Shown here piece after piece: positions 44,959 through 54,513 of a DNA stretch of 64,000 nt. A program made the position numbers and the translations under genes. The stretch is from Polyangia bacterium (lineage in GTDB: Bacteria > Myxococcota_A > Polyangia > Polyangiales > JAUICN01): assembly GCA_030427835.1 (NCBI GenBank), contig JAUICN010000006.1:1-64000 (forward strand). Direction: 5' to 3'. Position 1 is the first letter of the stretch. Every line of letters begins with the position of its first letter. Under the pieces are notes generated by a model. It saw nothing but the letters and a program-made list of their open reading frames with translations. It was not told the origin of the DNA and ran no database searches.

Positions 44959-46131
44959 TTACTCAGTTGAAACGTTAGCGCTCTCGCCTTCGAGCTTTGG
45001 AAACAACTCCACCTCGTTCGACATCTTTGAAAGAGCGGCACGCCAGGTCCCTGCACCCACGTCTCCAAACACGGGCAGCTTCCTAAACGCCAGTTTTGCT
45101 CCACCAAAGGCCATCGCCAATCCTAACGCCGCAAACACCGCGGCGCCCACAACAGGCGCAGTGAGTACCCCACCCACGACAAGGTAGGTCCCGGCTGCCA
45201 TCAGCGCGGTTGAAAGCACCAGGCCCAATACCCGGGTCACCCGCTTCATCGCCTTGGAAAGCCACTGGGGAAGCTCCAACCAGGAATCAAAAAACTCCGT
45301 GTCCCCCACCCACTTGGTTAACAATGCATCGCGCCACTGCAGGTACTCCTTCACGCCCTCAGCATCGTTGCCCACCGTAATCTCTTCCTGGGCAAAGCAA
45401 TGATCTTCAAAGCGGCATTCATCGCTGTAACGGTCGAGCTTCTTGTTCCCAAGGGAAACACGCATTTGGTAACGCACCTGGTCGTAGAGCGGCGCTTGTC
45501 CCTCGGCCCGGGAAGAGGTGGACGACCCAGAGGTGGACGACCCCGAGGTGGACGACCCAGAGGTGGACGACCCAGCAGAGGGCATCCCATCCAACAGAAT
45601 CCAGGCCTTGGCAGACTTTGCCCAACCCTTGGGCATAGGATCCTGGTCGCCATCGGCTGTCGCCCGCCTTGAAACCAAAGCTTTCAATACCTCTTTGGAG
45701 TCCCTGTGCTGAACGCGCTTTCGCCTGGTGACCCTCAACTTGGACAACACCGAGGTGGCTTCAGTCAAGGCATCCAATACAGCCGCCTGTTTCTCCTCAT
45801 CAGCCGCTACCATCGCGGCCTGAACCGTTTCAATCGGGTCGTCAGAAACAAAGTCGGGCACCACGTGCGCAGGAAACAGGGACCTCAGCGCCACAGCAAG
45901 ATTTGCCTCAACCCCGTCCAGGTCATCCAATGTGGAAGTGGACTCTTCGTCAAAGTGAAAACCGGCCTCCTCAAACTCCGAGGTAGCCTGCGCGGTTTTG
46001 GAAGTTGTAACCGCATTCCCGGCAAGGTCCGCAGAACAGGCAAAGGCTCCCGCCCCCAGGGAAAGCGCCATCAGCCCCGCCCCCCATTGTTTCCAAGGCC
46101 CACGACAATCCACAGTATTTACTTGCAACAT
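44959..46131 (-). CDS. Lipoprotein with Ser/Thr/Gly repeats, paralogue A, 390 aa
   Basis: AAGGAG precedes the ATG of MLQVNT. The signal ends ALSLGAGAFACSADL. The mature part is acidic at first, then has a GSSTSG repeat (4 copies, residues about 190-210), a Cys pair (ECRFEDHCFAQEE) and two hydrophobic segments near the C-terminus (VLGLVLSTALMAAGTYLVVGGVL). The ACSADL...VTTSK start recurs in the neighbour at 46194. Function unknown; likely surface-exposed. Confidence 0.7.
   Translation of the reverse strand: MLQVNTVDCRGPWKQWGAGLMALSLGAGAFACSADLAGNAVTTSKTAQATSEFEEAGFHFDEESTSTLDDLDGVEANLAVALRSLFPAHVVPDFVSDDPIETVQAAMVAADEEKQAAVLDALTEATSVLSKLRVTRRKRVQHRDSKEVLKALVSRRATADGDQDPMPKGWAKSAKAWILLDGMPSAGSSTSGSSTSGSSTSGSSTSSRAEGQAPLYDQVRYQMRVSLGNKKLDRYSDECRFEDHCFAQEEITVGNDAEGVKEYLQWRDALLTKWVGDTEFFDSWLELPQWLSKAMKRVTRVLGLVLSTALMAAGTYLVVGGVLTAPVVGAAVFAALGLAMAFGGAKLAFRKLPVFGDVGAGTWRAALSKMSNEVELFPKLEGESANVSTE
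45515..45574 (+). repeat. Four-copy 15-bp tandem repeat within a lipoprotein gene
   Basis: GAGGTGGACGACCCA repeats four times; copy 2 ends in C instead of A, and the other three are identical. On the - strand it encodes the GSSTS units. The unit length keeps the reading frame. Confidence 0.75.
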
Positions 46132-46193
46132 ACCCTGCTCCTTACCCCACAAAACCCACACACAAAACCGCCCAATACACCGAGCGGCTCCAA

Positions 46194-47276
46194 CTAACCC
46201 GTCTTATGGCGTGCTTGTTTAACTCTTTCTACGTCACGGCTGGATCCTTTGCGGTTCTTTAGCTTCTTGAACAGCCAGTACCCACCGGCGCCCAGGGCGG
46301 TCAATACCACCGGCACAACCACAATGGCCGCACCCTCCGCAAACCCCGCAATGATAATCGGCGCCAAAACCGCGCCCACAATCACCTTCGCTAGCTTCTT
46401 GCCATTCAGGTTCAGCCCAAGGTTCAAGCCCAACCCGGATTTTACCAACGCATCTTCCTCCAACCCAAGCGCTGCTGTGGCATAGGCCACCAAATCATCC
46501 GCGGTGAATGCGCTGTCGTCATCGTCGGGTTTGACTATCTCAGCAGACTGGCCTTCGGTAACTCTTGAACGATTTTCCACGATCTTAAGGTGAGAAACCT
46601 TGTTTGGGACATAAGCACGGGCGTGATTGGCCACCTCTCCGTCTTTTTCAATCAAGACGAAAGTCGCAAGGGCAGCGCCCTTCTTAAGCTCCTCGGAGGG
46701 GTTTTCTTTTGAACTTGGCTTGTAATCAAACAACGCAACCGTGGTCACCTTCGCTTGCCCAGTCTCTGGGTTGTGTGCGTCGATGAACACCGCATCCACC
46801 CAATACCGGGCGTAGTACTTTGACTTTTCAGTGTGTTCATCGTTTAAGCCTGCTGCCATCGTGGGATCAAGATCCAGCTTGGTAATGGTGCGGTACTTGA
46901 TGGTCTTCACTGCTTTGGTTGCCTGTGTGGTAGCCCCCTCTACCCCCTCACGGTTTGCGGCATGGGCTTCTTGTGCTTCACGTTCAATGGCTGCCCACGC
47001 AGCTTCACGTCCCTCGTCTGTCGGGGCGCTGAGAAATCTTTCAATGGCCCCATCGGAGATAAAGCCCAAGCCATCGGCGGCCTCTTCCAGATCGGAGTCC
47101 AGGAACTCAAGCTCCTGCTCAAAGTCACCGCTGGGATCCACAAACTTGGCTGTCGTTACCGATCCGGCGCTGAGGTCCGCCGAGCAGGCCCAAAGCCCAC
47201 CCACGAGTGTGGCCAACATGGTGGCGCCGCCCACCTGACGAAACATCCGACCTGATTTGAGTGCTTCTACGTGCAT
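46194..47276 (-). CDS. Lipoprotein with C-terminal membrane segments, paralogue B, 360 aa
   Basis: GGAGAAGG precedes the ATG. The signal ends TLVGGLWACSADLSAG, matching the neighbour's ACSADL. The mature domain is acidic, then carries a DDDDSAFTADD stretch. Two hydrophobic helices follow (AKVIVGAVLAPIIIAGFAEGAAIVVVPVVLTAL) before a basic end (KKLKNRKGSSRD). Paralogy with the protein at 44959 is limited to the N-terminus and overall shape. Function unknown. Confidence 0.7.
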   Translation of the reverse strand: MHVEALKSGRMFRQVGGATMLATLVGGLWACSADLSAGSVTTAKFVDPSGDFEQELEFLDSDLEEAADGLGFISDGAIERFLSAPTDEGREAAWAAIEREAQEAHAANREGVEGATTQATKAVKTIKYRTITKLDLDPTMAAGLNDEHTEKSKYYARYWVDAVFIDAHNPETGQAKVTTVALFDYKPSSKENPSEELKKGAALATFVLIEKDGEVANHARAYVPNKVSHLKIVENRSRVTEGQSAEIVKPDDDDSAFTADDLVAYATAALGLEEDALVKSGLGLNLGLNLNGKKLAKVIVGAVLAPIIIAGFAEGAAIVVVPVVLTALGAGGYWLFKKLKNRKGSSRDVERVKQARHKTG

Positions 47277-47495
47277 GAAATACCTTCTCCTGAGTTGGTG
47301 TTCTGCGGATCCAAAGCCAGAACGTGGGAACGTAACCTACGGGCAAGCAAAACCGGTGCCTAGCCTAATAACACCGACATTCAGCGGTTGTTGGGCCAGA
47401 TTCATCCACGATCCCCGCTCACTGGAGTACGCAGACCCCAGGATTGTGCAGAAAACAAAATTGTACCACGCAGACAATAAGCAGAATAAACGACC
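47277..47495. other. Intergenic region upstream of two lipoprotein genes
   Basis: About 220 bases without coding signal, AT-rich near 47450-47490. It separates two genes transcribed on the - strand. No promoter could be assigned with confidence. Confidence 0.4.
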
Positions 47496-48467
47496 CTACT
47501 GTTCTGTAGCCCATTGCCGTATGGCCAGGTCACGCACTTCAAAAATCGCGCTTTCCATTTGCCGCGCGTTCAACACACGCCTCAAGTAGCGTTCCCCAAT
47601 GGCGCCCTGTTCGCATGCACCGGCCACGCACACCGTGGGTGAAAACTCCTTCACGGCGCCCACTCCCACAGCGTTCAGATAGCTCAGGTTCCGTTGTGCC
47701 CACTGCTGTTGTTCCGCCCCTAGGGTTCCATTGCTCAGGTAGCCCTCGAGCAGCTGCTTTTCACTTTCAAACACGGCGTCGTAGTACCCATCCTGCCGCA
47801 ACCCACGGAGCTCCAAGCCCACAAGAATACCGCCCGACACATGCCAATGAATCTCCTGCTGGATCTCCGGGCCTTCCACAACTTGCCCATCCCTCCCCGC
47901 GCGGCCCCTGGGATTCCACACCTGAAGCACGCCGCTAGCTTCCGACCCGACCCCGCCCAACTCAAGGGCCGCAAAGGCCACGGATTGTGACTTTGTAGAC
48001 TCATCCACACTCAAAAAATCAAAAGGCCAATCTGACTGCCGCCGCAACTTCTTGTCTGCCAGCATCAGGGCCGCTTCAACCCCCGCAGAGCCGTCTTCCA
48101 GCATCTGTCGTACAAAAAACTGCCCAGCACCCTCTTCCACGCCCACATCCAAGGTCCACAGCATGGCGCCGTAGGTCACCCTGAGAATCTGCCCCTGCAA
48201 CTCCCCGTGAACCCCAATGATTGCGGTCTCGTAGGGCCTGCAGTCCCCATGGAGACCCCCAGAATTGTCCAACGCCTGGCAGTTTGCCCGCGTCTCCCAG
48301 GGGTCGTCATTCGGCCGTGAATAGTATTGCAGCACCGAGCCCCCAACGGCTTCCGCACCCGCGCTTTTCAGCCCAGTCGGCTCCGCAACACAACCAGCAA
48401 GCCAGCCCGAAAGCAGACAGAACAGGACAAGAGATCCAACACCAACCCATCGTGCAAACCAAAACAT
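47496..48467 (-). CDS. Lipoprotein of the YYSRPNDDPWET family, copy 1, 323 aa
   Basis: The signal ends LLSGWLAGCVAEP, giving a lipidated Cys. The mature protein opens QYYSRPNDDPWETRANCQAL and continues with PYETAIIGVHGELQGQ. The same block occurs in the protein at 48596, so this is a two-member family. It ends in helical segments with CVAGACEQG. Start between TTG 48485 and ATG 48467 is uncertain. Function unknown, probably surface-located. Confidence 0.7.
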   Translation of the reverse strand: MFWFARWVGVGSLVLFCLLSGWLAGCVAEPTGLKSAGAEAVGGSVLQYYSRPNDDPWETRANCQALDNSGGLHGDCRPYETAIIGVHGELQGQILRVTYGAMLWTLDVGVEEGAGQFFVRQMLEDGSAGVEAALMLADKKLRRQSDWPFDFLSVDESTKSQSVAFAALELGGVGSEASGVLQVWNPRGRAGRDGQVVEGPEIQQEIHWHVSGGILVGLELRGLRQDGYYDAVFESEKQLLEGYLSNGTLGAEQQQWAQRNLSYLNAVGVGAVKEFSPTVCVAGACEQGAIGERYLRRVLNARQMESAIFEVRDLAIRQWATEQ

Positions 48468-48595
48468 CCCCAAATGGGGACGCAAAAACTAAGCCAGACT
48501 CGTCCTATTGGCGCCGAAAACAACCCAGGTTCGAAAATTAACCAATGATTTCGGCAGAGGAGCCCCTCCGAGAGAGCTGCCAATCGGAATGCCGG

Positions 48596-49585
48596 CTAGT
48601 GGTCTTGATTCTGCTGTGCCCACCAGTACTTCACGGCCCGGTCGCGCAACTCCAAACGGTTTTGAACCATGGCCCGGTCCTTCAGCACGCGCATGGGGTA
48701 CCGGTTGGCGGGGGTTCCGTCGGGGCAATCCCCGGCCACACACACGGTGGGCGAATGCACATGCAGCGAGCTCACTCCATGGGCCCGCATGTACTCCACG
48801 TAGGCTCGAGCTTGTTCGTTGCCACTCGCAAGCACCTTTGCATATTCGCCAAGCACCTCTTCGTAACTTGCTTGGTAGTAGCCCTCGGTCACCAGGCTCT
48901 CAAGCTCAAGGGTGAGGGCCTCGCCTTCCACGCTCCACCGAATCAGTTGCTGAACTTCTTCACCCCTCCCCAATACGCCGTTCACCATGGCTCTCCCGGT
49001 GGGGGCTACCACCTCGATCACCCCTTCGTTGTCCACCCCCGCGGGCAAATCCAGAGTGGCCCAGGCCAGGGGCTGTGTGGGAGCACCCAGATCCACCGTG
49101 GCAAAGTTCAACGGCCAGCCTTCTGCCATCTTCCCTGCTTTCTTTCTCAACTGAAGGCCCATTTCTGCAAATGGCGCAAGTGAAGAACGTGGATCAAAAG
49201 AACCTTGCTTCACCTTTGCATCGTAGGTTGCCAGGCTCCAAGCGCGCAGCCCAAACCACCTTGATTGTCGTTCTGAAACCCGATCCCACGTCCACAACAA
49301 TGCCCCGTAGGAAAGGTGCAGCATCTGGTTTTCCAAACGTCCGTGAACACCAATGATGGCAGTCTCGTAGGGGGAGCATTCCCTCTCGTAGCCATGGTCC
49401 GCCTTCAGGGCCTCGCAGTTCGTCAATGTCTCCCAGGGGTCGTCATTCGGGCGTGAATAGTACTGAACTACCTCAGTAACATCACCCGGCCCAAGCTTTT
49501 CCGTGGCCGTCGGCGAAACCACCGCAGCACACCCGCCCACAAAACAGAACCCAACCCACGCCCAATTTCGAACTGCCACGAACAT
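48596..49585 (-). CDS. Lipoprotein of the YYSRPNDDPWET family, copy 2, 329 aa
   Basis: Lipobox VGGCAAV. The opening QYYSRPNDDPWETLTNC and PYETAIIGVHGRL match copy 1, as do the CVAGDCPDG cysteines and RVLKDRAM near the end. The two genes are adjacent on one strand, which suggests duplication. The start ATG overlaps a 14-bp palindrome. Function unknown. Confidence 0.7.
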   Translation of the reverse strand: MFVAVRNWAWVGFCFVGGCAAVVSPTATEKLGPGDVTEVVQYYSRPNDDPWETLTNCEALKADHGYERECSPYETAIIGVHGRLENQMLHLSYGALLWTWDRVSERQSRWFGLRAWSLATYDAKVKQGSFDPRSSLAPFAEMGLQLRKKAGKMAEGWPLNFATVDLGAPTQPLAWATLDLPAGVDNEGVIEVVAPTGRAMVNGVLGRGEEVQQLIRWSVEGEALTLELESLVTEGYYQASYEEVLGEYAKVLASGNEQARAYVEYMRAHGVSSLHVHSPTVCVAGDCPDGTPANRYPMRVLKDRAMVQNRLELRDRAVKYWWAQQNQDH

Positions 49586-49598
49586 CACCCTAGGGTGA
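49585..49598. repeat. Perfect palindrome TCACCCTAGGGTGA over a start codon
   Basis: The 14-bp palindrome covers the first base of ATG 49585 and the site where a ribosome binding sequence would lie. A dimeric repressor site or folded mRNA leader is possible; it could also be chance. Confidence 0.4.
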
Positions 49599-49641
49599 CC
49601 CTACGTCCTCAGCGGGGCAAACCTTCCAACCACCGGCCCTG

Positions 49642-51552
49642 TCATGCCGGTGCGGGTAGGGGGCCGGGTGCAAGGGACTTGCGGGTAAGTTGTGAAAGGG
49701 TCATTTCCGCACCGTCCAAGAGCTCCCACCCCTGATCCTCAAACCAAGCATCCGCCGCGTCCCGTCGTTCCTGGTTCACCAAAAACGAAACCTCATCGCC
49801 ACGCTTCCACTTCACGGATTCCGTCACCGGCTCCGCACGCCCATCCCGGTGGGTCACCATGGGTATGAACGTATTCTCGGTATCTTCCAGCACTGCAGCG
49901 AGGGACTCGGGCACCATACGCTCGACCAAACGCCAGCGTTCCATGGCCACCGTCTTGCGTCGCACTCGGGTCAACCAACCGTCCACGGCGTGGGGTCTGC
50001 CAAAAATCGCTTCACCACCAATCCCTTGAAGCAGCTTATGCGCAGATGTGCCATTGGCGTCCACCAAGCCAAACATTCGCTTCAACTTGCCGTGTTCCTT
50101 CGCCTTCTTGGCAAACAGGTAGTTCACTTCTGCGTTGGATGTCATTCCGATCACACCCCGACGAACATCCACCTGGGCTCGATCCATCATGCGTTCCTCC
50201 AGCCCGTTGCCGTACAACACCCGAAGCTGGTCCTTTTCCGCGGCAGTGCAGGCACTGGCATTGCTGTCGAGCAACACCACTTCCTCATCTTCGTTCCTGA
50301 GCGCCACCCCAAGAATGCGGGCAAGCTCGTTCGCACCCAGGATCACCCAACCGGTATCCGTCTTGCGCCGCAGCCCAAGCAGGCGAGCCACGGTTCCCCC
50401 GGTGAGACCCGCAGAAAGCACCGTCACTGCAATCACCAGAAACACCATGGCCTGCAACTCAGTGGCACCTTCCATGTCCCGTTTCTCAAGCTCCGCCGCA
50501 AAAAACGAAGCCACTGCCGCCGCCACGATTCCCCGGGGCCCAATCCAGGACATGAAAACCTTTTCCTTGGTCTTCAGTTCCGTGCCGAACGTACCTGCGA
50601 ACATGTTTAACGGTCGCACCACAAACATCAGCACCGCCACAGTAATCACGCCGGGCCACCCCAAGGCCTGCACATCGGCAATGCGCACGTCCGCAGCAAG
50701 CAGCACAAACAACATGCCGATCAACATCACGGTCAGTTGCTCCTTAAACTCGAGCAGCTCCCGTTGCACCGCGGTTTGCGAATTGCCCACCACAATGCCC
50801 GCCATGGTGCACGCAACGATGCCACTCTCCGGGGCTACCGCATTTGAGATATGAAACAGCGCCAACACCCACGACAGGGTAAACACGTTTTCCAACCCTT
50901 CGGGCACCACGTTCCGAAACCGGAGCGCAAGCCAAAGAAACATGCCCCCCGCAAAACCAATGGCGCCACCAAAACCCAGGCCCGCCACAATGTGGTAACC
51001 GCCCAGGGCAAAGTTTTGCCCCGAAGGGCTCAGCACCACTTCCAATGCCACCGTGGCTAAAATAGCGCCCACCGCGTCGATGAGTACACCCTCGGCCTCC
51101 AGCACCGTGGCCACCGCGCGGGTCACGTTCAAGCGCCGAAGCAACGGTGTAATCACGGTCGGCCCCGTCACGATCACAAGGGAACCAAACAGAATAGACA
51201 GCTGCCAGTTCCAGCCCATGATTAACTTCGCTGCAAGCGTGCCCCCCACCCCGGTGATCAGGGCACCAATGCTAATCAACTGCCGAATGGCTCGCTGCTC
51301 ACGCAACAGACGGCGAAGATTGAGGTTCATCCCACCCTCAAACAGGATCACAGCCACCGCAAAGCCCACCAGTTCAATCAGCGTGGAACCGAGCGTCTCC
51401 GGATGTACAAGGCCTGCGATATCCGGCCCCAGCACCACCCCCATACCCAACAACAGAACAATGCCGGGTAGACGTAAATGCCGCGCAATCGCTTGCGCCA
51501 CAATGCCCCCCGTCAGTGCCAACGCAACCGTAAGACCTGAGCCGTGTTCCAT
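49642..51552 (-). CDS. Sodium/proton antiporter with C-terminal TrkA-N domain, 636 aa
   Basis: Twelve helices with VILFEGGMNLNLRRLL and LEAEGVLIDAVGAILATV, the CPA1-type ion region. From about residue 400 a Rossmann domain (GWVILGANELARILG, LLDSNASAC) of the TrkA-N type follows, expected to bind NAD(H), then a C-terminal domain. It differs from the antiporter at 30781, which lacks this regulatory domain. Likely regulated by nucleotide binding. Confidence 0.8.
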   Translation of the reverse strand: MEHGSGLTVALALTGGIVAQAIARHLRLPGIVLLLGMGVVLGPDIAGLVHPETLGSTLIELVGFAVAVILFEGGMNLNLRRLLREQRAIRQLISIGALITGVGGTLAAKLIMGWNWQLSILFGSLVIVTGPTVITPLLRRLNVTRAVATVLEAEGVLIDAVGAILATVALEVVLSPSGQNFALGGYHIVAGLGFGGAIGFAGGMFLWLALRFRNVVPEGLENVFTLSWVLALFHISNAVAPESGIVACTMAGIVVGNSQTAVQRELLEFKEQLTVMLIGMLFVLLAADVRIADVQALGWPGVITVAVLMFVVRPLNMFAGTFGTELKTKEKVFMSWIGPRGIVAAAVASFFAAELEKRDMEGATELQAMVFLVIAVTVLSAGLTGGTVARLLGLRRKTDTGWVILGANELARILGVALRNEDEEVVLLDSNASACTAAEKDQLRVLYGNGLEERMMDRAQVDVRRGVIGMTSNAEVNYLFAKKAKEHGKLKRMFGLVDANGTSAHKLLQGIGGEAIFGRPHAVDGWLTRVRRKTVAMERWRLVERMVPESLAAVLEDTENTFIPMVTHRDGRAEPVTESVKWKRGDEVSFLVNQERRDAADAWFEDQGWELLDGAEMTLSQLTRKSLAPGPLPAPA

Positions 51553-51623
51553 AGGAAAGCCGCACGCTAGCAGATCCCTCCCCCGAGTCCCTGCCTCGGC
51601 AACCCTGCCTCGGCAATCAAGCG

Positions 51624-52463
51624 CTAACGATCCCGAAAGAACCCCCAGGCATCCCGGTAGGCGTTGGATTGGGCCAAGTCCAACTCCACCACCTGAACAT
51701 TCTCTCCGTCTCCCAGGTCGGCAAGTACCTCACCCCGGTGGTCACACACAAACGAAGCTCCGTAGAAGCTGAGCCCCGGGCCACCCTTCAACTGTTCACG
51801 GCCAATACGGTTCGCGGCCGCCACAGGTACAGCGTTCGCAACCGCCTGACCCACCATCACCCGCTGCCAGGGCAATCGGGTCTCGTTGTCCGGCTCCTCC
51901 GGTTCGCTCCCAATAGCGGTGGGGTAGAGCAGAATCTCCGCGCCCTGGGCCACCATCGCTCGGGAGGCCTCCGGAAACCATTGATCCCAACAGATCCCTA
52001 CCCCCACGCACCCTACGGAAGTGTTCCATACTCGATACCCACCCTGTTCGGGCTGGCTGCGCCCGGAACGAAAGTAGAACTTCTCGTTGTAGCCCGGGCC
52101 GTCTGGAATGTGGGTCTTGCGGTAAACCCCAAGCATTTCACCGTCAGCGTCGATCACGGCCACACTGTTGAAGTACGCCGCCCCTGCCTTTTCAAAGAAC
52201 GACACCGGGAGCACCACCCCCAACTCCCGCGCCAACTGAGAAAACCGAGCGATCAATGGATTACCCTCCACAGGCTGTGCGTACGTAAACCACATGGGGT
52301 CCTGGGTTTGGGGAAAGTAAGGAAATTCAAAAAGTTCAGGGGTGACGATGAGCGTGGCACCCCTGAAAGCCGCTTGCCTCACCAGGTTCTCCACCCGATC
52401 CACGTTCCCAGCCTCCCCATCACCCAGAGAACACTGCACCAAACCCAACACCACATGACCCAT
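51624..52463 (-). CDS. aguB: N-carbamoylputrescine amidase (nitrilase family), 279 aa
   Basis: Hydrolyses N-carbamoylputrescine to putrescine, CO2 and ammonia. The triad is Glu in TPELFE, Lys in YRKTHIPD and Cys in GICWDQWFPE, with the PDGPGYNEKFYF segment typical of AguB. ATG 52463 gives the usual length; a long upstream open frame is rejected. The partner enzyme, agmatine deiminase, is at 59819, not adjacent. Divergent from the lipoprotein gene at 52612. Confidence 0.85.
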   Translation of the reverse strand: MGHVVLGLVQCSLGDGEAGNVDRVENLVRQAAFRGATLIVTPELFEFPYFPQTQDPMWFTYAQPVEGNPLIARFSQLARELGVVLPVSFFEKAGAAYFNSVAVIDADGEMLGVYRKTHIPDGPGYNEKFYFRSGRSQPEQGGYRVWNTSVGCVGVGICWDQWFPEASRAMVAQGAEILLYPTAIGSEPEEPDNETRLPWQRVMVGQAVANAVPVAAANRIGREQLKGGPGLSFYGASFVCDHRGEVLADLGDGENVQVVELDLAQSNAYRDAWGFFRDR

Positions 52464-52611
52464 AGGCCACGGAGTTAACCCAGAAACCCAGGACCCCCAA
52501 GTGCTCCCCGAATCCCCTGGCCCGCACCTCGTTGTAGTGCCGTGCCTTGCTGTGACGCTGGGGATCAAACAAACTACCCGGCTACTCCACCACAGGTCTT
52601 CCCAGCCAACC

Positions 52612-54513
52612 ATGAACTCCACAGTCCACAATACAGCCCACTCGTTGGCGGCCCTCCTGGGTGCGAGCCTGTTGCTTTCCTGCGGTGGCAGTTCGGGTGC
52701 CACGCCCGCCAGCCTCCCAGACCAGGGCGACGGCAACACCAAATGGCTGTGCCAAAAAGATGCCGACTGCACCCAAGGGGTCTGCGTTTCCGGTAGTTGC
52801 CAGGTCACCACCACCTGTGGAAATCCAGTGGTCCCCTCCACCCTCAGCTTCAATGCGGGCGACTGTTCCACAGAAACCGCCTTCGAACCCACCGGCACCG
52901 GCAACTACCACGTGGCCAGCAAAGACGGTGCATTGGTTCTCCAGGCAACCACCCAGGAGCGTTCCCACATTTGGATCGTAAACACCCACGAAGCCACCGT
53001 TTCCAAAATCGACACCGCCACAAAGACGGAACTTGCACGCTACCGCACCGGTCGTCTCGGGGGGGTACGGGCGGGCAACACCGGCGACGATCCCTCCCGA
53101 ACGGCAGTGGACGCCTTTGGGGACGCGTACATCGCCAACCGCCAGGGCCGCAGTGTCGTGAAGGTTTCCTCCCAGGGTACCGCTTGCCCCGACAAAGTGC
53201 TCAACGCGCAAACCACCATCACCCAGACCTCCTCGAGCCCTACCGACGTCAAATCCTGGAACCAGGACAAATGCGTACTGTGGAGCCGTTACCTGGACGG
53301 CGGCGGGCCCCTACGCGGCATCGCTTCCCACAACGTGATCGGCCTGGATGGGGTCCTGGAAAACGCAGTATGGGTCGCCGGGTACGACGGAGTGCTTTGG
53401 AAGCTCGATGCCAACACAGGCGAAATTCTCCTGCAGACCCCTACGCCGACCCTTCAAAACGGCGACCCGATCGAGCCCTACGGAATGGCCATGGACCGAT
53501 CGGGCAACCTCTGGATGGCCACCCGCCAGTTCGGTTACCTGGGTCGCCTGGATACCACCCGTTGCATGGACGGCCCGTCCTGTGATGTCGCCACATGTGT
53601 CTCCCCAAGCCAGTCTGACAATCACCTTGGTGATGATTGCATCAAACAGGCCCTACGTATCACCAACTTCCATTCCTACGGCATCACCATCGATCAAAAA
53701 CAGCGCCTATGGTTCGGTGGGTACAACGTCACCCGTTATGATCCCGGGGCCGCCCCCAACGCTAGGGTGACCCAGCTCACCACCTTCCCATGGACACCGC
53801 CCAGCGGGTTTGACGATGTCATTCACGGCATTGCTGTCGACGATCAGGGCTGGGTATGGGGCGCTGGACTCAACGAGGGGGTGCTTCGCATTCATGCAGA
53901 CGACCCCACAGGTGCCGGTAAAGTCCACCGGGTCACGGGAACCCAGGGCTTTAGCAACAAGGGCATCGCTGTGGATGGCCAGGGCAAGGTCTGGTCCATT
54001 ACCCGCGACCAAACAGCCCTTGTCATTCAACCCGGTGCCACCATTACAAACAACACCGTGGACAGCACCAGCGTCCAGTCCTTGAACGAACCCTACACCT
54101 ATTCGGACATGACCGGCCTGCAGCACCGCCTTGCCACCCAGGCCTACGGTGTCTACCGCACCACCTTTGAACATTGCGAAAAGCCGGAACGCATCTGGTC
54201 TCGGTTACATTGGAACGCGGCGGTACCCCCAAACACACGACTCGTGTTCCGGGCGAGAACCGCCATCCATTGGCAGCGCTTCACCGGAGTGCCCTGGGTC
54301 ACCATTGCCACGGTCACCGATGCAAACCCGGTGGGAGACGCGGAGCTAACCTCGCACCTACCAAGCATAGGAATCAGCAACGGAAAAGAAGGCATGGAAC
54401 CGTGGCTAGAAGTGGAAGTGCAGCTTCAGCGCCTGGATGGTGCGTCACCGAATGCCACGCCTGCACTAAATTGGTTGGAGATCACTGGGAGTTGCAATGA
54501 CGCGGTTATTTAG
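52612..54513 (+). CDS. Beta-propeller-like lipoprotein, 633 aa
   Basis: Signal ending ASLLLSCGG gives a lipidated Cys. A short Cys cluster (CQKDADCTQGVCVSGSC) is followed by repeats of the form DxxGxxWxxG (AMDRSGNLWMAT, AVDDQGWVWGAG, AVDGQGKVWSI), the blades of an NHL/virginiamycin-lyase-like propeller. Start ATG 52612 is preferred to longer frames. Its last 17 bases overlap the next gene. Likely a surface binding protein. Confidence 0.7.
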   Translation: MNSTVHNTAHSLAALLGASLLLSCGGSSGATPASLPDQGDGNTKWLCQKDADCTQGVCVSGSCQVTTTCGNPVVPSTLSFNAGDCSTETAFEPTGTGNYHVASKDGALVLQATTQERSHIWIVNTHEATVSKIDTATKTELARYRTGRLGGVRAGNTGDDPSRTAVDAFGDAYIANRQGRSVVKVSSQGTACPDKVLNAQTTITQTSSSPTDVKSWNQDKCVLWSRYLDGGGPLRGIASHNVIGLDGVLENAVWVAGYDGVLWKLDANTGEILLQTPTPTLQNGDPIEPYGMAMDRSGNLWMATRQFGYLGRLDTTRCMDGPSCDVATCVSPSQSDNHLGDDCIKQALRITNFHSYGITIDQKQRLWFGGYNVTRYDPGAAPNARVTQLTTFPWTPPSGFDDVIHGIAVDDQGWVWGAGLNEGVLRIHADDPTGAGKVHRVTGTQGFSNKGIAVDGQGKVWSITRDQTALVIQPGATITNNTVDSTSVQSLNEPYTYSDMTGLQHRLATQAYGVYRTTFEHCEKPERIWSRLHWNAAVPPNTRLVFRARTAIHWQRFTGVPWVTIATVTDANPVGDAELTSHLPSIGISNGKEGMEPWLEVEVQLQRLDGASPNATPALNWLEITGSCNDAVI

